NCBI RefSeq assembly: GCF_000296215.2
Contig: NZ_CP013949.1
Location: 1,233,501-1,297,500 of the forward strand
Source: Bradyrhizobium sp. CCGE-LA001
GTDB lineage: Bacteria > Pseudomonadota > Alphaproteobacteria > Rhizobiales > Xanthobacteraceae
Length of the DNA: 64,000 nucleotides
Direction of reading: 5' to 3'
Below are positions 8,699 to 16,787 of the stretch, one piece after another. The notes beneath the pieces are model-generated. The model was not told the DNA's origin. It saw only the letters and a program-made list of their open reading frames with translations, and did no database searches. A program made the translations under genes and the position numbers. The stretch's first letter is position 1; each line of letters opens with the position of its first letter.

Positions 8699-9850
8699 TC
8701 AGCCGCCGTGCGGGCGGGACGTATTGTTGGCGAGGCGCCTGGTCGTCTCGCGTTCGGCCAGCACGGTCTGTTTGGTGTCGACGGTCGGCACCGCCGACAT
8801 GCCGGGCCGCAACAGACCGATGAGCTCATGATTGTCGAGCACGATCTTCACCGGCACGCGCTGCACGATCTTGGTGAAATTTCCGGTGGCGTTGTCCGGC
8901 GGCAGCAGGGCGAATTCGAGCCCGCTCGCCGGCGACAGGCTGTCGATATGGCCGCGCAGGGGCTGGCTGCGGAAGCTGTCGATGCGCAGCTCGACCGGCT
9001 GGCCGGGGCGCATATGCGTGAGCTGGGTCTCTTTGAAGTTCGCGACGACGTAGACTGCATCCAGCGGCACCACGGCCATCAGCTGGGTGCCGGCCTGCAC
9101 ATACTGGCCGACGCGCAAGCTGCGTGCGCCGACCGTGCCGTCGACCGGCGCGGTGATCTCGGTGTAGGACAGGTTCAGCGCCGCCTGCTGCGCCACCGCG
9201 CGGGCGCGGTCGAGCTGGGCCGTCGCCTGGGCGCGCTGGGTGGTGAGCACGTCGACCTTGCGCTGCGCCGCCAGGAGACCCGATTTCGCGTGCTGCAATT
9301 GCGCGGTGCTGGCGCGCAGCGCCGCGTCGGTCTGCTGCGCGCGCTGGATCGTGCCCGAGCCCGACTTCATGAGGTCGTCGTAGCGGGCGCGTTCCTCCTG
9401 CGCGAATTTCAGGTTGGCGTCCGCCGCGGCCACGTCTGCGGTGCTCTGCGCGATGATCGGCTGTTGCAGTTCGAGCTGCGCATCGATGTTGCGGACCGAG
9501 GCTTCGCCGGCGGCGACATCGGCGCGGGCCTGGTCCAGTGCTGCCTTGAAGTCACGATCGTCGATTTTGGCCAGCGGTTGGCCCGCCCTGACCTTTTCGT
9601 TGTCGCCGACCAGCACCTTCGCGATATAGCCGGAGACCTTTGGCGCGACGATCGTGGAATCGGCCTTCACATAGGCGTCGTCGGTGGCTTCGAGATAGCG
9701 GCCGGTGGTCCAATAGTCATAGCCGTAGTGGCCGGTGACTGCGACGCCGAGCGCCAGTGCCAGACCGATGGCTGCGCGCTTGATCGCTTGGCGGGACGGG
9801 CGAAGGCTTGTTTGTTCATTGGTTTCAGCGACATAAGAGGCGTTCGACAT
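8699..9850 (-). CDS. emrA: EmrA/HlyD-family membrane fusion protein
   Basis: 383 residues. It has a short cytoplasmic N-terminus, one membrane anchor near residues 26-46 (AIGLALALGVAVTGHYG), a biotinyl-lipoyl-like start (DAYVKADSTIVAPKVSGYI), a long alpha-helical hairpin rich in Ala/Gln/Arg (about 100-210), and beta-barrel residues ending near HGG. It bridges EmrB and an outer-membrane channel. First gene of emrA-emrB-ahpD and divergent from the LysR gene at 9994, with an inverted repeat between them that suggests direct regulation. Confidence 0.9.
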   Translation of the reverse strand: MSNASYVAETNEQTSLRPSRQAIKRAAIGLALALGVAVTGHYGYDYWTTGRYLEATDDAYVKADSTIVAPKVSGYIAKVLVGDNEKVRAGQPLAKIDDRDFKAALDQARADVAAGEASVRNIDAQLELQQPIIAQSTADVAAADANLKFAQEERARYDDLMKSGSGTIQRAQQTDAALRASTAQLQHAKSGLLAAQRKVDVLTTQRAQATAQLDRARAVAQQAALNLSYTEITAPVDGTVGARSLRVGQYVQAGTQLMAVVPLDAVYVVANFKETQLTHMRPGQPVELRIDSFRSQPLRGHIDSLSPASGLEFALLPPDNATGNFTKIVQRVPVKIVLDNHELIGLLRPGMSAVPTVDTKQTVLAERETTRRLANNTSRPHGG

Positions 9851-9932
9851 GGCATCCTCGAAAAAATTCCCGGACGCCGCGTTCTAAAAAGTGCCCGTGG
9901 ATGATCGTAAGATGCGTTGTCCAGGCGGTTGT

Positions 9933-9962
9933 GATAATTCCCTAATTTATGGAAGAATTATC
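9933..9962. promoter_or_regulatory. Inverted repeat between emrA and the LysR gene (likely operator)
   Basis: GATAATTC (9933-9940) and GAATTATC (9955-9962) are perfect inverted arms separated by 14 AT-rich bases. A further GGATAATC lies at about 9972-9979. AT-rich dyads of this kind are typical LysR binding sites, and this one is centred between the divergent emrA and LysR starts. Confidence 0.6.
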
Positions 9963-9993
9963 CAGTCAGAGTGGATAATCGGAGCGTTACGCC

Positions 9994-10905
9994 TTGGACC
10001 GCTTTACCAGCCTCACCGCCTTCGCCCGGGTCGTTGAAACCGGCGGCTTTTCGGCAGCCGCCCGAAAGCTGAACATGTCGACCACAATGGTGAGCAACCA
10101 CGTCCAGGCGCTGGAGGACCGGCTCGGCGTGCGGCTGCTCAACCGCACCACGCGCAAGGTCAGCCTCACCGAGATCGGCAGGGCCTATTACGACCGCGCC
10201 ACGCAGATCCTCGGCGATCTCGAACAGGCCGACGACATCGCAAGCGAATTGCAATCGCTGCCCCGCGGTACCCTGCGCATCCACGTCGCCACCCATATGG
10301 TGCCGTTCGCCGCGCCGGTGGTGGCGCAGTTGCTGTCGACCTATCCGGATCTCAAGATCGACCTACGCATGGGCGAGGCCGAAGTCGATCTCATCGAAGA
10401 AGGCTATGACGTTGCCTTGCGCATGACTGCACCGCCGGATTCAAGCCTGATCGTCCGCAGTCTCGCCACCTGGCGACACGTGCTGTGCTGCTCGCACGAT
10501 TATCTCGAGCGGCACGGTCGTGTTCAGAAGCTCGACGAGCTCACCGCGCATAATTGCGCTCGGCACCTGAACTTTCCCTTCGGCGACGAATGGCGCTTCT
10601 TCGACCGCAAGGGGGCTCCGGCCTCGGTGCGCGTCTCGGGCCGCTTCGTCACCAATAGCGGGGAGGCGCTGCGGCAGGTGGCACTGGAGGGCGCTGCCGT
10701 CTGCATGATGGCCGGGTTCCTCGTCCAGGGCGATCTCGACGCCGGTCACCTCGTCCGGCTCCTACCGGAATATCGCCCGGTCGAGATGTCGATGAACGCG
10801 GTCTATCCCCACCGCCATCATCTGTCGGCGAAGGTCAGGACCTTCATCGACATGCTCGTGCATCACAGCGCCGAGCAGCAGAAGCTGATCAATCCCTATG
10901 CGTGA
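9994..10905 (+). CDS. LysR-family transcriptional regulator
   Basis: 303 residues from TTG at 9994 with GGAG ten bases upstream. N-terminal winged helix-turn-helix (SLTAFARVVETGGFSAAARKLN ... VSNHVQALEDRLGVRLLNR; only parts quoted), then a LysR substrate domain from about residue 90. It resembles the CrgA/DsdC-like group often annotated as regulators next to efflux or redox genes. It is transcribed divergently from emrA-emrB-ahpD and is therefore their likely regulator. The inducer is unknown. Confidence 0.9.
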   Translation: MDRFTSLTAFARVVETGGFSAAARKLNMSTTMVSNHVQALEDRLGVRLLNRTTRKVSLTEIGRAYYDRATQILGDLEQADDIASELQSLPRGTLRIHVATHMVPFAAPVVAQLLSTYPDLKIDLRMGEAEVDLIEEGYDVALRMTAPPDSSLIVRSLATWRHVLCCSHDYLERHGRVQKLDELTAHNCARHLNFPFGDEWRFFDRKGAPASVRVSGRFVTNSGEALRQVALEGAAVCMMAGFLVQGDLDAGHLVRLLPEYRPVEMSMNAVYPHRHHLSAKVRTFIDMLVHHSAEQQKLINPYA

Positions 10906-10917
10906 GCGGTGCGGCAG

Positions 10918-13900
10918 TCACGCCGCTCGCGCTCTTATCGGCCGCGCCAATAGGGATTCGACTTCCGCCTTCACCGACGCGATGGCAGCCTCTTTCACCG
11001 GTCCATAGCCACGGATGTTCATGGGGGTCTTGGCCAAGACGATGAGATCTGCCAGGCGCGCAGCATCGAGCTCGTCGAGCATCCGGTCGATCAGGCTCTC
11101 ATACCAGCCGATCAGCTCCCGCTCGGCGCGGCGCTCGGAGGTGTAGCCGAACGGATCGAGCCATGTTCCGCGCAGGCCCTTCATCCGCGCCAGCAGGGTC
11201 AGCGGCCCCTGGATCCACTGTCCGAAGGCACGCTTGCGCGGACGTCCACGTGCGTCGCGCCTCGACGGCAGGAAGGGCGGGGCAAGGTGATAGCGGATGC
11301 TGAAGCCGTCCTCGAACGCGCCTTTCAGCTCGTCGAGGAAGCCGCTCTGCATGTGCAGCCGCGCCACCTCGTACTCGTCCTTGTAGGCCATCAGCTTGAA
11401 CAGCGCGTGGGCGACCGCATCGGTCAAGGCCTCGCTGCCCAGAGCAGACTCTGCGGTGCGGACTCTTGCGACCATCGCTCGGTAACGCGCCGAGTAAGCT
11501 TCGTTCTGATAGGCCGAGAGGAAATCGACGCGGCGTTCAATGAGCTGATCGAGGGTCTCGACCGCGCGCGCATCGCTCGTTCTCGGCTGAAAATCCTGAT
11601 CGGCAGCGGCGATCCGGCCCCAGGCGAACGCCTGCTTGTTGCGCTCGACCATGACGCCGTTGAGCTCGATCGCGCGCAGTAGCGCTTGCAGCGAGACCGG
11701 GACCAGCCCGCGCTGCCAGGCGAAGCCCAGCATGATGATGTTGGCATAGACGGCATCGCCGAGCAGCCGTTCGGCCAGCGCATTCGCGTTGATCGTATCG
11801 AGATTGCCGTCGCCGATCACGCGGCCGATCGCGTGCAGGCGGGCAGGAGAGGCGAGGTCGGCGTCCCGGAAGCGGACGACGTCGCCGGTCGGCATCTCCG
11901 CGGTATTGATCGCGGCGCGCGTGCCGCGGCGATAGGTGCCGGAGGCCTTCGGCGAGGAGCTGACGACGAGGTCGCAGCCGATCAGTGCATCGGCCGCGCC
12001 TTGGTCGATGCGAACCTGGTGCAGCGCTTCGGGAGAGGCGGCAAGCCGGATGTAGCTCAGCACCGGTCCGAATTTTTGTGCGAAGCCGGTAAAATCCAGC
12101 ACCGACACGCCGCGTCGTTCGAGATGCGCGGCCATGCCGATCAGTGCACCGACCGTGATCACGCCGGTGCCGCCGACGCCGGTCACCAACAGATCGTAGG
12201 GGCGGTCGAGAGACGCGGAGGCGGGCAGGGGAAGCGTCGCGGCGCGGCCGATCGCGTCGATCCCGCTCGCAGCCTTCTTCCGGCGTGTGGCACCCTCCAC
12301 GGTGACGAAGCTCGGACAGAAGCCATTGAGGCAGGAGAAGTCTTTGTTGCAGGCCGAGAGGTTGATCTGGCGCTTGCGGCCGAACGGAGTTTCCTTCGGT
12401 TCGACACTGAGGCAGTTGGACTCGACCGAACAATCGCCGCAGCCCTCGCAGACGAGATCGTTGATATAGGCGAACCGCTTGGGGTCGGCCATCTGCCCGC
12501 GCTTGCGCCGGCGCCGCTTCTCGGTGGCGCAAGTCTGCTGGTAGATCAGCACCGAGACGCCGGGCACGTCGCGCAGGTCGCGCTGCACGGCGTCCATCTC
12601 CTCGCGCGGGTGAATGGTGACGCCGGCCGGCAGGTCCGCCGGCGAGAACTGCGTGGGATCGTCCGAGACCAGCGCGATGCGCTTAACGCCCTCGGCGCGG
12701 ACGCTGTGCGCGATCGCATGCACGCTGACGGGCCCGTCGACCGGCTGGCCGCCGGTCATTGCGACGGCGTCGTTGAACAGGATCTTGTAGGTGATGTTGG
12801 CCTTGGCGGCGATCGCCTGCCGGATCGCCATCGAGCCGGAATGATAATAGGTGCCTTCGCCGAGATTCTGAAAGACGTGCTTGTGGCCGGTGAATTTCGA
12901 TGACGCCGCCCAATTCACGCCCTCGCCGCCCATCTGGATCAGCGAGGAGGTCTCGCGGTCCATCCAACTGGCCATGAAATGGCAGCCGATGCCGGCCAGC
13001 GCCTTTGATCCTTCCGGCACCTTAGTCGAAATATTGTGCGGGCATCCCGAACAGAAATAGGGCGTGCGCGTCGCGCCGGCGACGTGGATCGTGCGTGCCG
13101 CCTCCGGCATCAAGCTCGCAGCGCGTGCGGCGAGATTGAGGCCCGGGAACATCGGATCGAGCCGGCGCGCAAGCACGCCCGCGAGTGCCCGCGGCGACAG
13201 TTCGCCGATCCAGGAGATCAGCCGTGCCCCCTGCTCGTCGTGCTTGCCGACCATGCGCTCGGGCTTGCTGCCGGGATAGTCGTAGAAATATTCCTTGAAC
13301 TGGCTCTCGATGATGCCGCGCTTCTCCTCGACCACGAGGATCTCGCGCTTGCCCTTGACGAACTCCATCGCGTCATGCAGCGCCAGCGGCCAGACCATGC
13401 CGACCTTGTAGATGTCGATGCCGATGCTGCGGCAGGCCGCCTCATCGAGGCCCATCAGCCGCAGCGCTTCCATCAGGTCGAGATGCGCCTTGCCCGTCGT
13501 GACGATGCCGTAGGTGGCGTTCGGAATGTCGTAGATGTGCCGATCGATCGGATTGGCTTTTGCAAAGGCGTAGACAGCGTGCTTCTTCGCTTCGAGACGC
13601 TCCTCGATCTGCGGTCCCGGCAGGTCGGGCCAGCGATAGTGCAGACCGCCGGGCGGCGGCGTGAAGTCGGGCGTGCGGAAGTCGCGAGGCGGGCGCAGCG
13701 CGACGGATGCGCCCGACTCCACGATCTCCGAGATGGCCTTGAAGCCGACCCACATGCCGGAGAAGCGGCTCAGCGCGTAGCCGTATTCGCCGAATTCGAG
13801 ATACTCGCCGACGCTTGCGGGATGCAGCGTCGGCATGAACCAGCTCATGAAGGCGACGTCGGATTGGTGCGGCATCGAGGACGAGACGCAGCCATGGTCG

Positions 13901-14349
13901 TCGCCGGCCACAACAAGCACGCCGCCATGCGGCGATGAGCCGTAGGCATTGCCATGCTTGAGTGCGTCGCCAGAGCGATCGACGCCGGGGCCTTTGCCGT
14001 ACCAGAGGCCGAACACGCCATCGACTTGGCGGTCGGCTTGCGTCTCCACCTGCTGCGAGCCGAGCACGGCGGTCGCCGCAAGGTCTTCGTTCACGGCGGG
14101 GAGGAATGCGATGCGGTCCCGCTTGAGCCGCTGCTCGATGCGCCAAAGTTCGAGATCGACGCCGCCGAGCGGCGAGCCGCGATAGCCGGAGATGAAGCCT
14201 GCGGTGTTGAGGCCGCGCGCCCGATCGCGCCTGGCCTGATCGAGTGCGATGCGGATGATCGCCTGTGTGCCCGTCAGGAAGACACGGCCTTCCTCGCGGT
14301 CGTAGCGGTCGGAGAGCTCATAGGCGTCGAGGGATGGAATGGCGTCCAT
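10918..14349 (-). CDS. Fused indolepyruvate ferredoxin oxidoreductase
   Basis: 1143 residues from ATG at 14349, chosen over the ATG at 14367 because GGAGGT sits correctly before it. It is a single-chain fusion of the alpha and beta parts of indolepyruvate:ferredoxin oxidoreductase. The N-terminal pyrimidine domain (about 20-400; FISGYRGSPLGGVD) is followed by a thiamine-diphosphate domain (GCPHNISTKVPEGS, GIGCHFMASWMDR). A cysteine cluster binding Fe-S lies near 632-675 (VCEGCGDCSVESNC, CNKDFSCLNGFCPS), and a gamma-type domain begins at about 720 (LLVTGVGGTGVITVGAL). It oxidatively decarboxylates aryl-pyruvates or branched 2-oxo acids to acyl-CoA. The regulator facing it is of the Lrp type. 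Confidence 0.9.
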   Translation of the reverse strand: MDAIPSLDAYELSDRYDREEGRVFLTGTQAIIRIALDQARRDRARGLNTAGFISGYRGSPLGGVDLELWRIEQRLKRDRIAFLPAVNEDLAATAVLGSQQVETQADRQVDGVFGLWYGKGPGVDRSGDALKHGNAYGSSPHGGVLVVAGDDHGCVSSSMPHQSDVAFMSWFMPTLHPASVGEYLEFGEYGYALSRFSGMWVGFKAISEIVESGASVALRPPRDFRTPDFTPPPGGLHYRWPDLPGPQIEERLEAKKHAVYAFAKANPIDRHIYDIPNATYGIVTTGKAHLDLMEALRLMGLDEAACRSIGIDIYKVGMVWPLALHDAMEFVKGKREILVVEEKRGIIESQFKEYFYDYPGSKPERMVGKHDEQGARLISWIGELSPRALAGVLARRLDPMFPGLNLAARAASLMPEAARTIHVAGATRTPYFCSGCPHNISTKVPEGSKALAGIGCHFMASWMDRETSSLIQMGGEGVNWAASSKFTGHKHVFQNLGEGTYYHSGSMAIRQAIAAKANITYKILFNDAVAMTGGQPVDGPVSVHAIAHSVRAEGVKRIALVSDDPTQFSPADLPAGVTIHPREEMDAVQRDLRDVPGVSVLIYQQTCATEKRRRRKRGQMADPKRFAYINDLVCEGCGDCSVESNCLSVEPKETPFGRKRQINLSACNKDFSCLNGFCPSFVTVEGATRRKKAASGIDAIGRAATLPLPASASLDRPYDLLVTGVGGTGVITVGALIGMAAHLERRGVSVLDFTGFAQKFGPVLSYIRLAASPEALHQVRIDQGAADALIGCDLVVSSSPKASGTYRRGTRAAINTAEMPTGDVVRFRDADLASPARLHAIGRVIGDGNLDTINANALAERLLGDAVYANIIMLGFAWQRGLVPVSLQALLRAIELNGVMVERNKQAFAWGRIAAADQDFQPRTSDARAVETLDQLIERRVDFLSAYQNEAYSARYRAMVARVRTAESALGSEALTDAVAHALFKLMAYKDEYEVARLHMQSGFLDELKGAFEDGFSIRYHLAPPFLPSRRDARGRPRKRAFGQWIQGPLTLLARMKGLRGTWLDPFGYTSERRAERELIGWYESLIDRMLDELDAARLADLIVLAKTPMNIRGYGPVKEAAIASVKAEVESLLARPIRARAA

Positions 14350-14404
14350 GCGGACCTCCCGCGGCATTCCCTGCCGGATCAGAGGAGGTTAGGCCCGGGC
14401 GGCT

Positions 14405-14487
14405 GGTAGGTCTTACCTATTCATCCCGCGTAGATCACGAATCCGGTAGATTTTTGCGCAGTACGATCAAATTTGGTAGATCTTTCC
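14405..14487. promoter_or_regulatory. Repeated GGTAGATYTTT-like boxes between IOR and Lrp genes
   Basis: GGTAGGTCTT (from 14405), GTAGATCAC (from 14430), GGTAGATTTTT (from 14445) and GGTAGATCTTT (from 14475) recur with spacings of about 15 and 30 bases, close to multiples of a helical turn and a half. Phased degenerate repeats are typical of Lrp/AsnC regulators, so these may be the sites of the divergent regulator at 14504. Confidence 0.45.
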
Positions 14488-14503
14488 GAGTTGAGAGGTT
14501 TCC

Positions 14504-14959
14504 ATGATCGAAGAACAGGACATGCGAATACTCGCCCATCTGCAGAAGGATGGCCGCGCCACCAATCAGCAGGTCGCCGACGAGGTCGGCATGTCCACCT
14601 CGGCCTGCTGGCGCCGGGTGCGTGCGCTCGAGGACAGCGGCGTCATCCGTGGCTACGCCGCGCTGATCGATCGTGAGCGGGCGGGTTTTACGATGTCCGC
14701 CATCCTCCACGTCTCGCTGGAGCGGCATGATGCCAAGTTCGTCGACGAGTTCGTGTCACGCGTCACGGGGCGTCGCGAGGTGCTGGAGTGCTTTGCGACC
14801 ACGGGCGATGCTGACTATCACCTGCGCGTGGTCGTGCAGGACATGGCCGCCTACAACAGATTCCTGGACGAGTTCATGTTCCGCATCCCCGGCATCCGCT
14901 ACGTTCGCAGCAACGTGGTGCTGAAGGAGATCAAGACGGGCGTGGCGCTGCCGTTTTGA
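14504..14959 (+). CDS. Lrp/AsnC-family transcriptional regulator
   Basis: 151 residues. N-terminal AsnC helix-turn-helix (DMRILAHLQKDGRATNQQVA, STSACWRRVRALEDSGVI), then the RAM/AsnC ligand-binding domain (HVSLERHDAKFVDEF; CFATTGDADYHLRVVVQDM). The length is standard. It is divergent from the indolepyruvate ferredoxin oxidoreductase gene and probably controls it in response to an amino acid or 2-oxo acid. Confidence 0.92.
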   Translation: MIEEQDMRILAHLQKDGRATNQQVADEVGMSTSACWRRVRALEDSGVIRGYAALIDRERAGFTMSAILHVSLERHDAKFVDEFVSRVTGRREVLECFATTGDADYHLRVVVQDMAAYNRFLDEFMFRIPGIRYVRSNVVLKEIKTGVALPF

Positions 14960-15014
14960 CTAACCCTACGGCACTGTCGAGTGCGATGCGGGTTACTTCG
15001 TCACCCCGAGAGAC

Positions 15015-16382
15015 CTATTCCGCGGCATCGCGCCGCTGCGTCTTCCAGCTTCCTGCAGCCGGCCGCTTCAGTCCGAGATTTTCCCGCAGCGTCTTACCGC
15101 GATAGTCCGTCTGGAATAGCCCGCGCCGCTGCAGCTCGGGCACGACGTGCTGCACGAAGTCAGCATAGGAGCCCGGCACATAGGTCGCGGCGATGACAAA
15201 ACCGTCGCAGCCGCGCTCGACGAACATTTCTTCCAGCTTGTCGGCAATCTCCCTGGGACCGCCCACTATCGCGTCCTGGACCTGACCGCGGCCGGAGAAG
15301 GTGACGAAGTCGCGCGCGCTCGGATTGCTCTTGCCCGAGTTCTTCACAACGCCGTCGCGGATGCCCAAAATGCCCTGCATGCTCTTCAACTCTTCCGTGG
15401 TTAGCGGCTCGTCGAGATCTTTGGAGGCGAAATCGTAGTTGAGCGCTTCGGCGAGCAGGGACAGTGCGTCGATCTCGAGTGGCAGCGTGTTGATCAGCGC
15501 CATCCTGTCCTCGGCTTCAGCCTTGGTTGCCGCGCATACAGGTGTGGTCAGGTTACAGAGGAACATCTGGTCGGGATCGCGGCCGGCCTTGGCGGCTTCG
15601 TTGCGCACGGACGCATAACCTTCCTTCGCGGCGGCGAGGTTGCGCGCGGCGGTGAAGATCACCTCACCCCATCGGCCCGCGAAGCGTTGGCCGCGGCCTG
15701 ACGCGCCGGCTTGGATGATCACGGGATGACCCTGATCCGAACGCGGCACGGTGAACGGCCCGCGTGACTTGAAGGCAGGCCCCTTGTGGTCGAGCCGCTT
15801 GACCTTGGCGGGATCGGCAAAGCGGCCGCTTTGCTTGTCCATGATCAGCGCGCCGTCCTCCCAGGTGTCCCAATGGCCGAGCACGACCTCCATGAACTCG
15901 TCGGCGCGGTCGTAGCGGGAATCGTGCTCGGGGTGGGAGTCGCGCCCCATGTTGAGCGCCTCGCCGTCGTTCAGCGACGTGACCACGTTCCACCCCGCAC
16001 GTCCGCCCGACATCAGGTCGAGCGTTGCGAAGCGGCGGGCGACGTCGAAGGGCTCGTAATAGGTGGTCGAGCAGGTCGCGCCCAGGCCTAGCTTCTCGGT
16101 GACCATGCCCATCGTGGTCAGCACGATCAGCGGGTCCATCTTCACGCAGCGGATGCCATACTCGACGGTGTGGGCGTGGTCGTTGCCGTAGCGATCCGGC
16201 ATCGCCAGGCGGTCGTCGAAGAAGGCCATGTGGAACTTGCCGGCTTCGAGAATTCTGGCGATCTCCTGATAATAGTCCGCTGACATCGAATCGTTGCGCG
16301 AGTCCGGATGCCGCCACGAACTCGGCAAATTCGTGCAGTTCTGCGCCTGGAGGAAGCCGACCAGTATCATTTGCCGATCCAT
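15015..16382 (-). CDS. NtaA/SnaA/DmoA-family FMN-dependent monooxygenase
   Basis: 455 residues from ATG at 16382 with GGAGAA upstream (MDRQMILVGFLQAQNC). Luciferase-like TIM barrel with family motifs: FFDDRLAMPD, GLGATCSTTYYEPFDVARR, SGGRAGWNVVTS, PVIIQAGASGRGQ and FAGRWGEVIF. These enzymes oxidise chelators or organosulfur compounds using FMNH2 from a separate reductase. No reductase gene is adjacent. It ends 55 bases beyond the convergent Lrp gene. The substrate is unknown. Confidence 0.9.
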   Translation of the reverse strand: MDRQMILVGFLQAQNCTNLPSSWRHPDSRNDSMSADYYQEIARILEAGKFHMAFFDDRLAMPDRYGNDHAHTVEYGIRCVKMDPLIVLTTMGMVTEKLGLGATCSTTYYEPFDVARRFATLDLMSGGRAGWNVVTSLNDGEALNMGRDSHPEHDSRYDRADEFMEVVLGHWDTWEDGALIMDKQSGRFADPAKVKRLDHKGPAFKSRGPFTVPRSDQGHPVIIQAGASGRGQRFAGRWGEVIFTAARNLAAAKEGYASVRNEAAKAGRDPDQMFLCNLTTPVCAATKAEAEDRMALINTLPLEIDALSLLAEALNYDFASKDLDEPLTTEELKSMQGILGIRDGVVKNSGKSNPSARDFVTFSGRGQVQDAIVGGPREIADKLEEMFVERGCDGFVIAATYVPGSYADFVQHVVPELQRRGLFQTDYRGKTLRENLGLKRPAAGSWKTQRRDAAE

Positions 16383-16787
16383 GCTGCTGTTCTCCGATGT
16401 GTCCGGCCTTGACGCGGTCGACATAGGTAGGAAAGGCGATCACGCAGTGGAGCAGATGCGCGTGAGGCGATCGGCGCTGACGATCGGCATCGCGTTCCCT
16501 CGGCCTGGTGCCCTTGAGCGGGCTGCTTGTTGGCCGGCATCGTCTCAAAGTGCCGCTGCGATATCAATCTCCCGCAAACCAATACAGGGCTGCAAATTCG
16601 TAAAGAAAGCGCGCGTTCGGTCGAGGATTCGTCCCGCGCGGCGGTATTTTCGATAGTTTCGTAGCCCTCGTTCGCAGCTCGTTCACTTTGATCGACGGTT
16701 TGCAGCGCGCAATAACGACCACTTAGGCGATCGCGCTTCATAAAGGCACCCGGGAGAAATAGGCAGAAATGCCCGGGAGCTGAGATC
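16383..16787. other. Intergenic region upstream of the GAF/GGDEF/EAL gene
   Basis: About 405 bases without a convincing gene; the short frames here have no recognisable protein character. Near its end CCCGGGAG occurs twice, at 16749-16756 and 16772-16779. The two CCCGGG blocks can pair with one another, and the second contains the ribosome site of the downstream GTG start. Confidence 0.5.

Noticed and set aside
11686..12903. 405-codon open frame opposite the indolepyruvate ferredoxin oxidoreductase gene
   Set aside because: Antisense shadow; composition (Arg/Asp/Gly/His) is typical of such frames and no family is evident.
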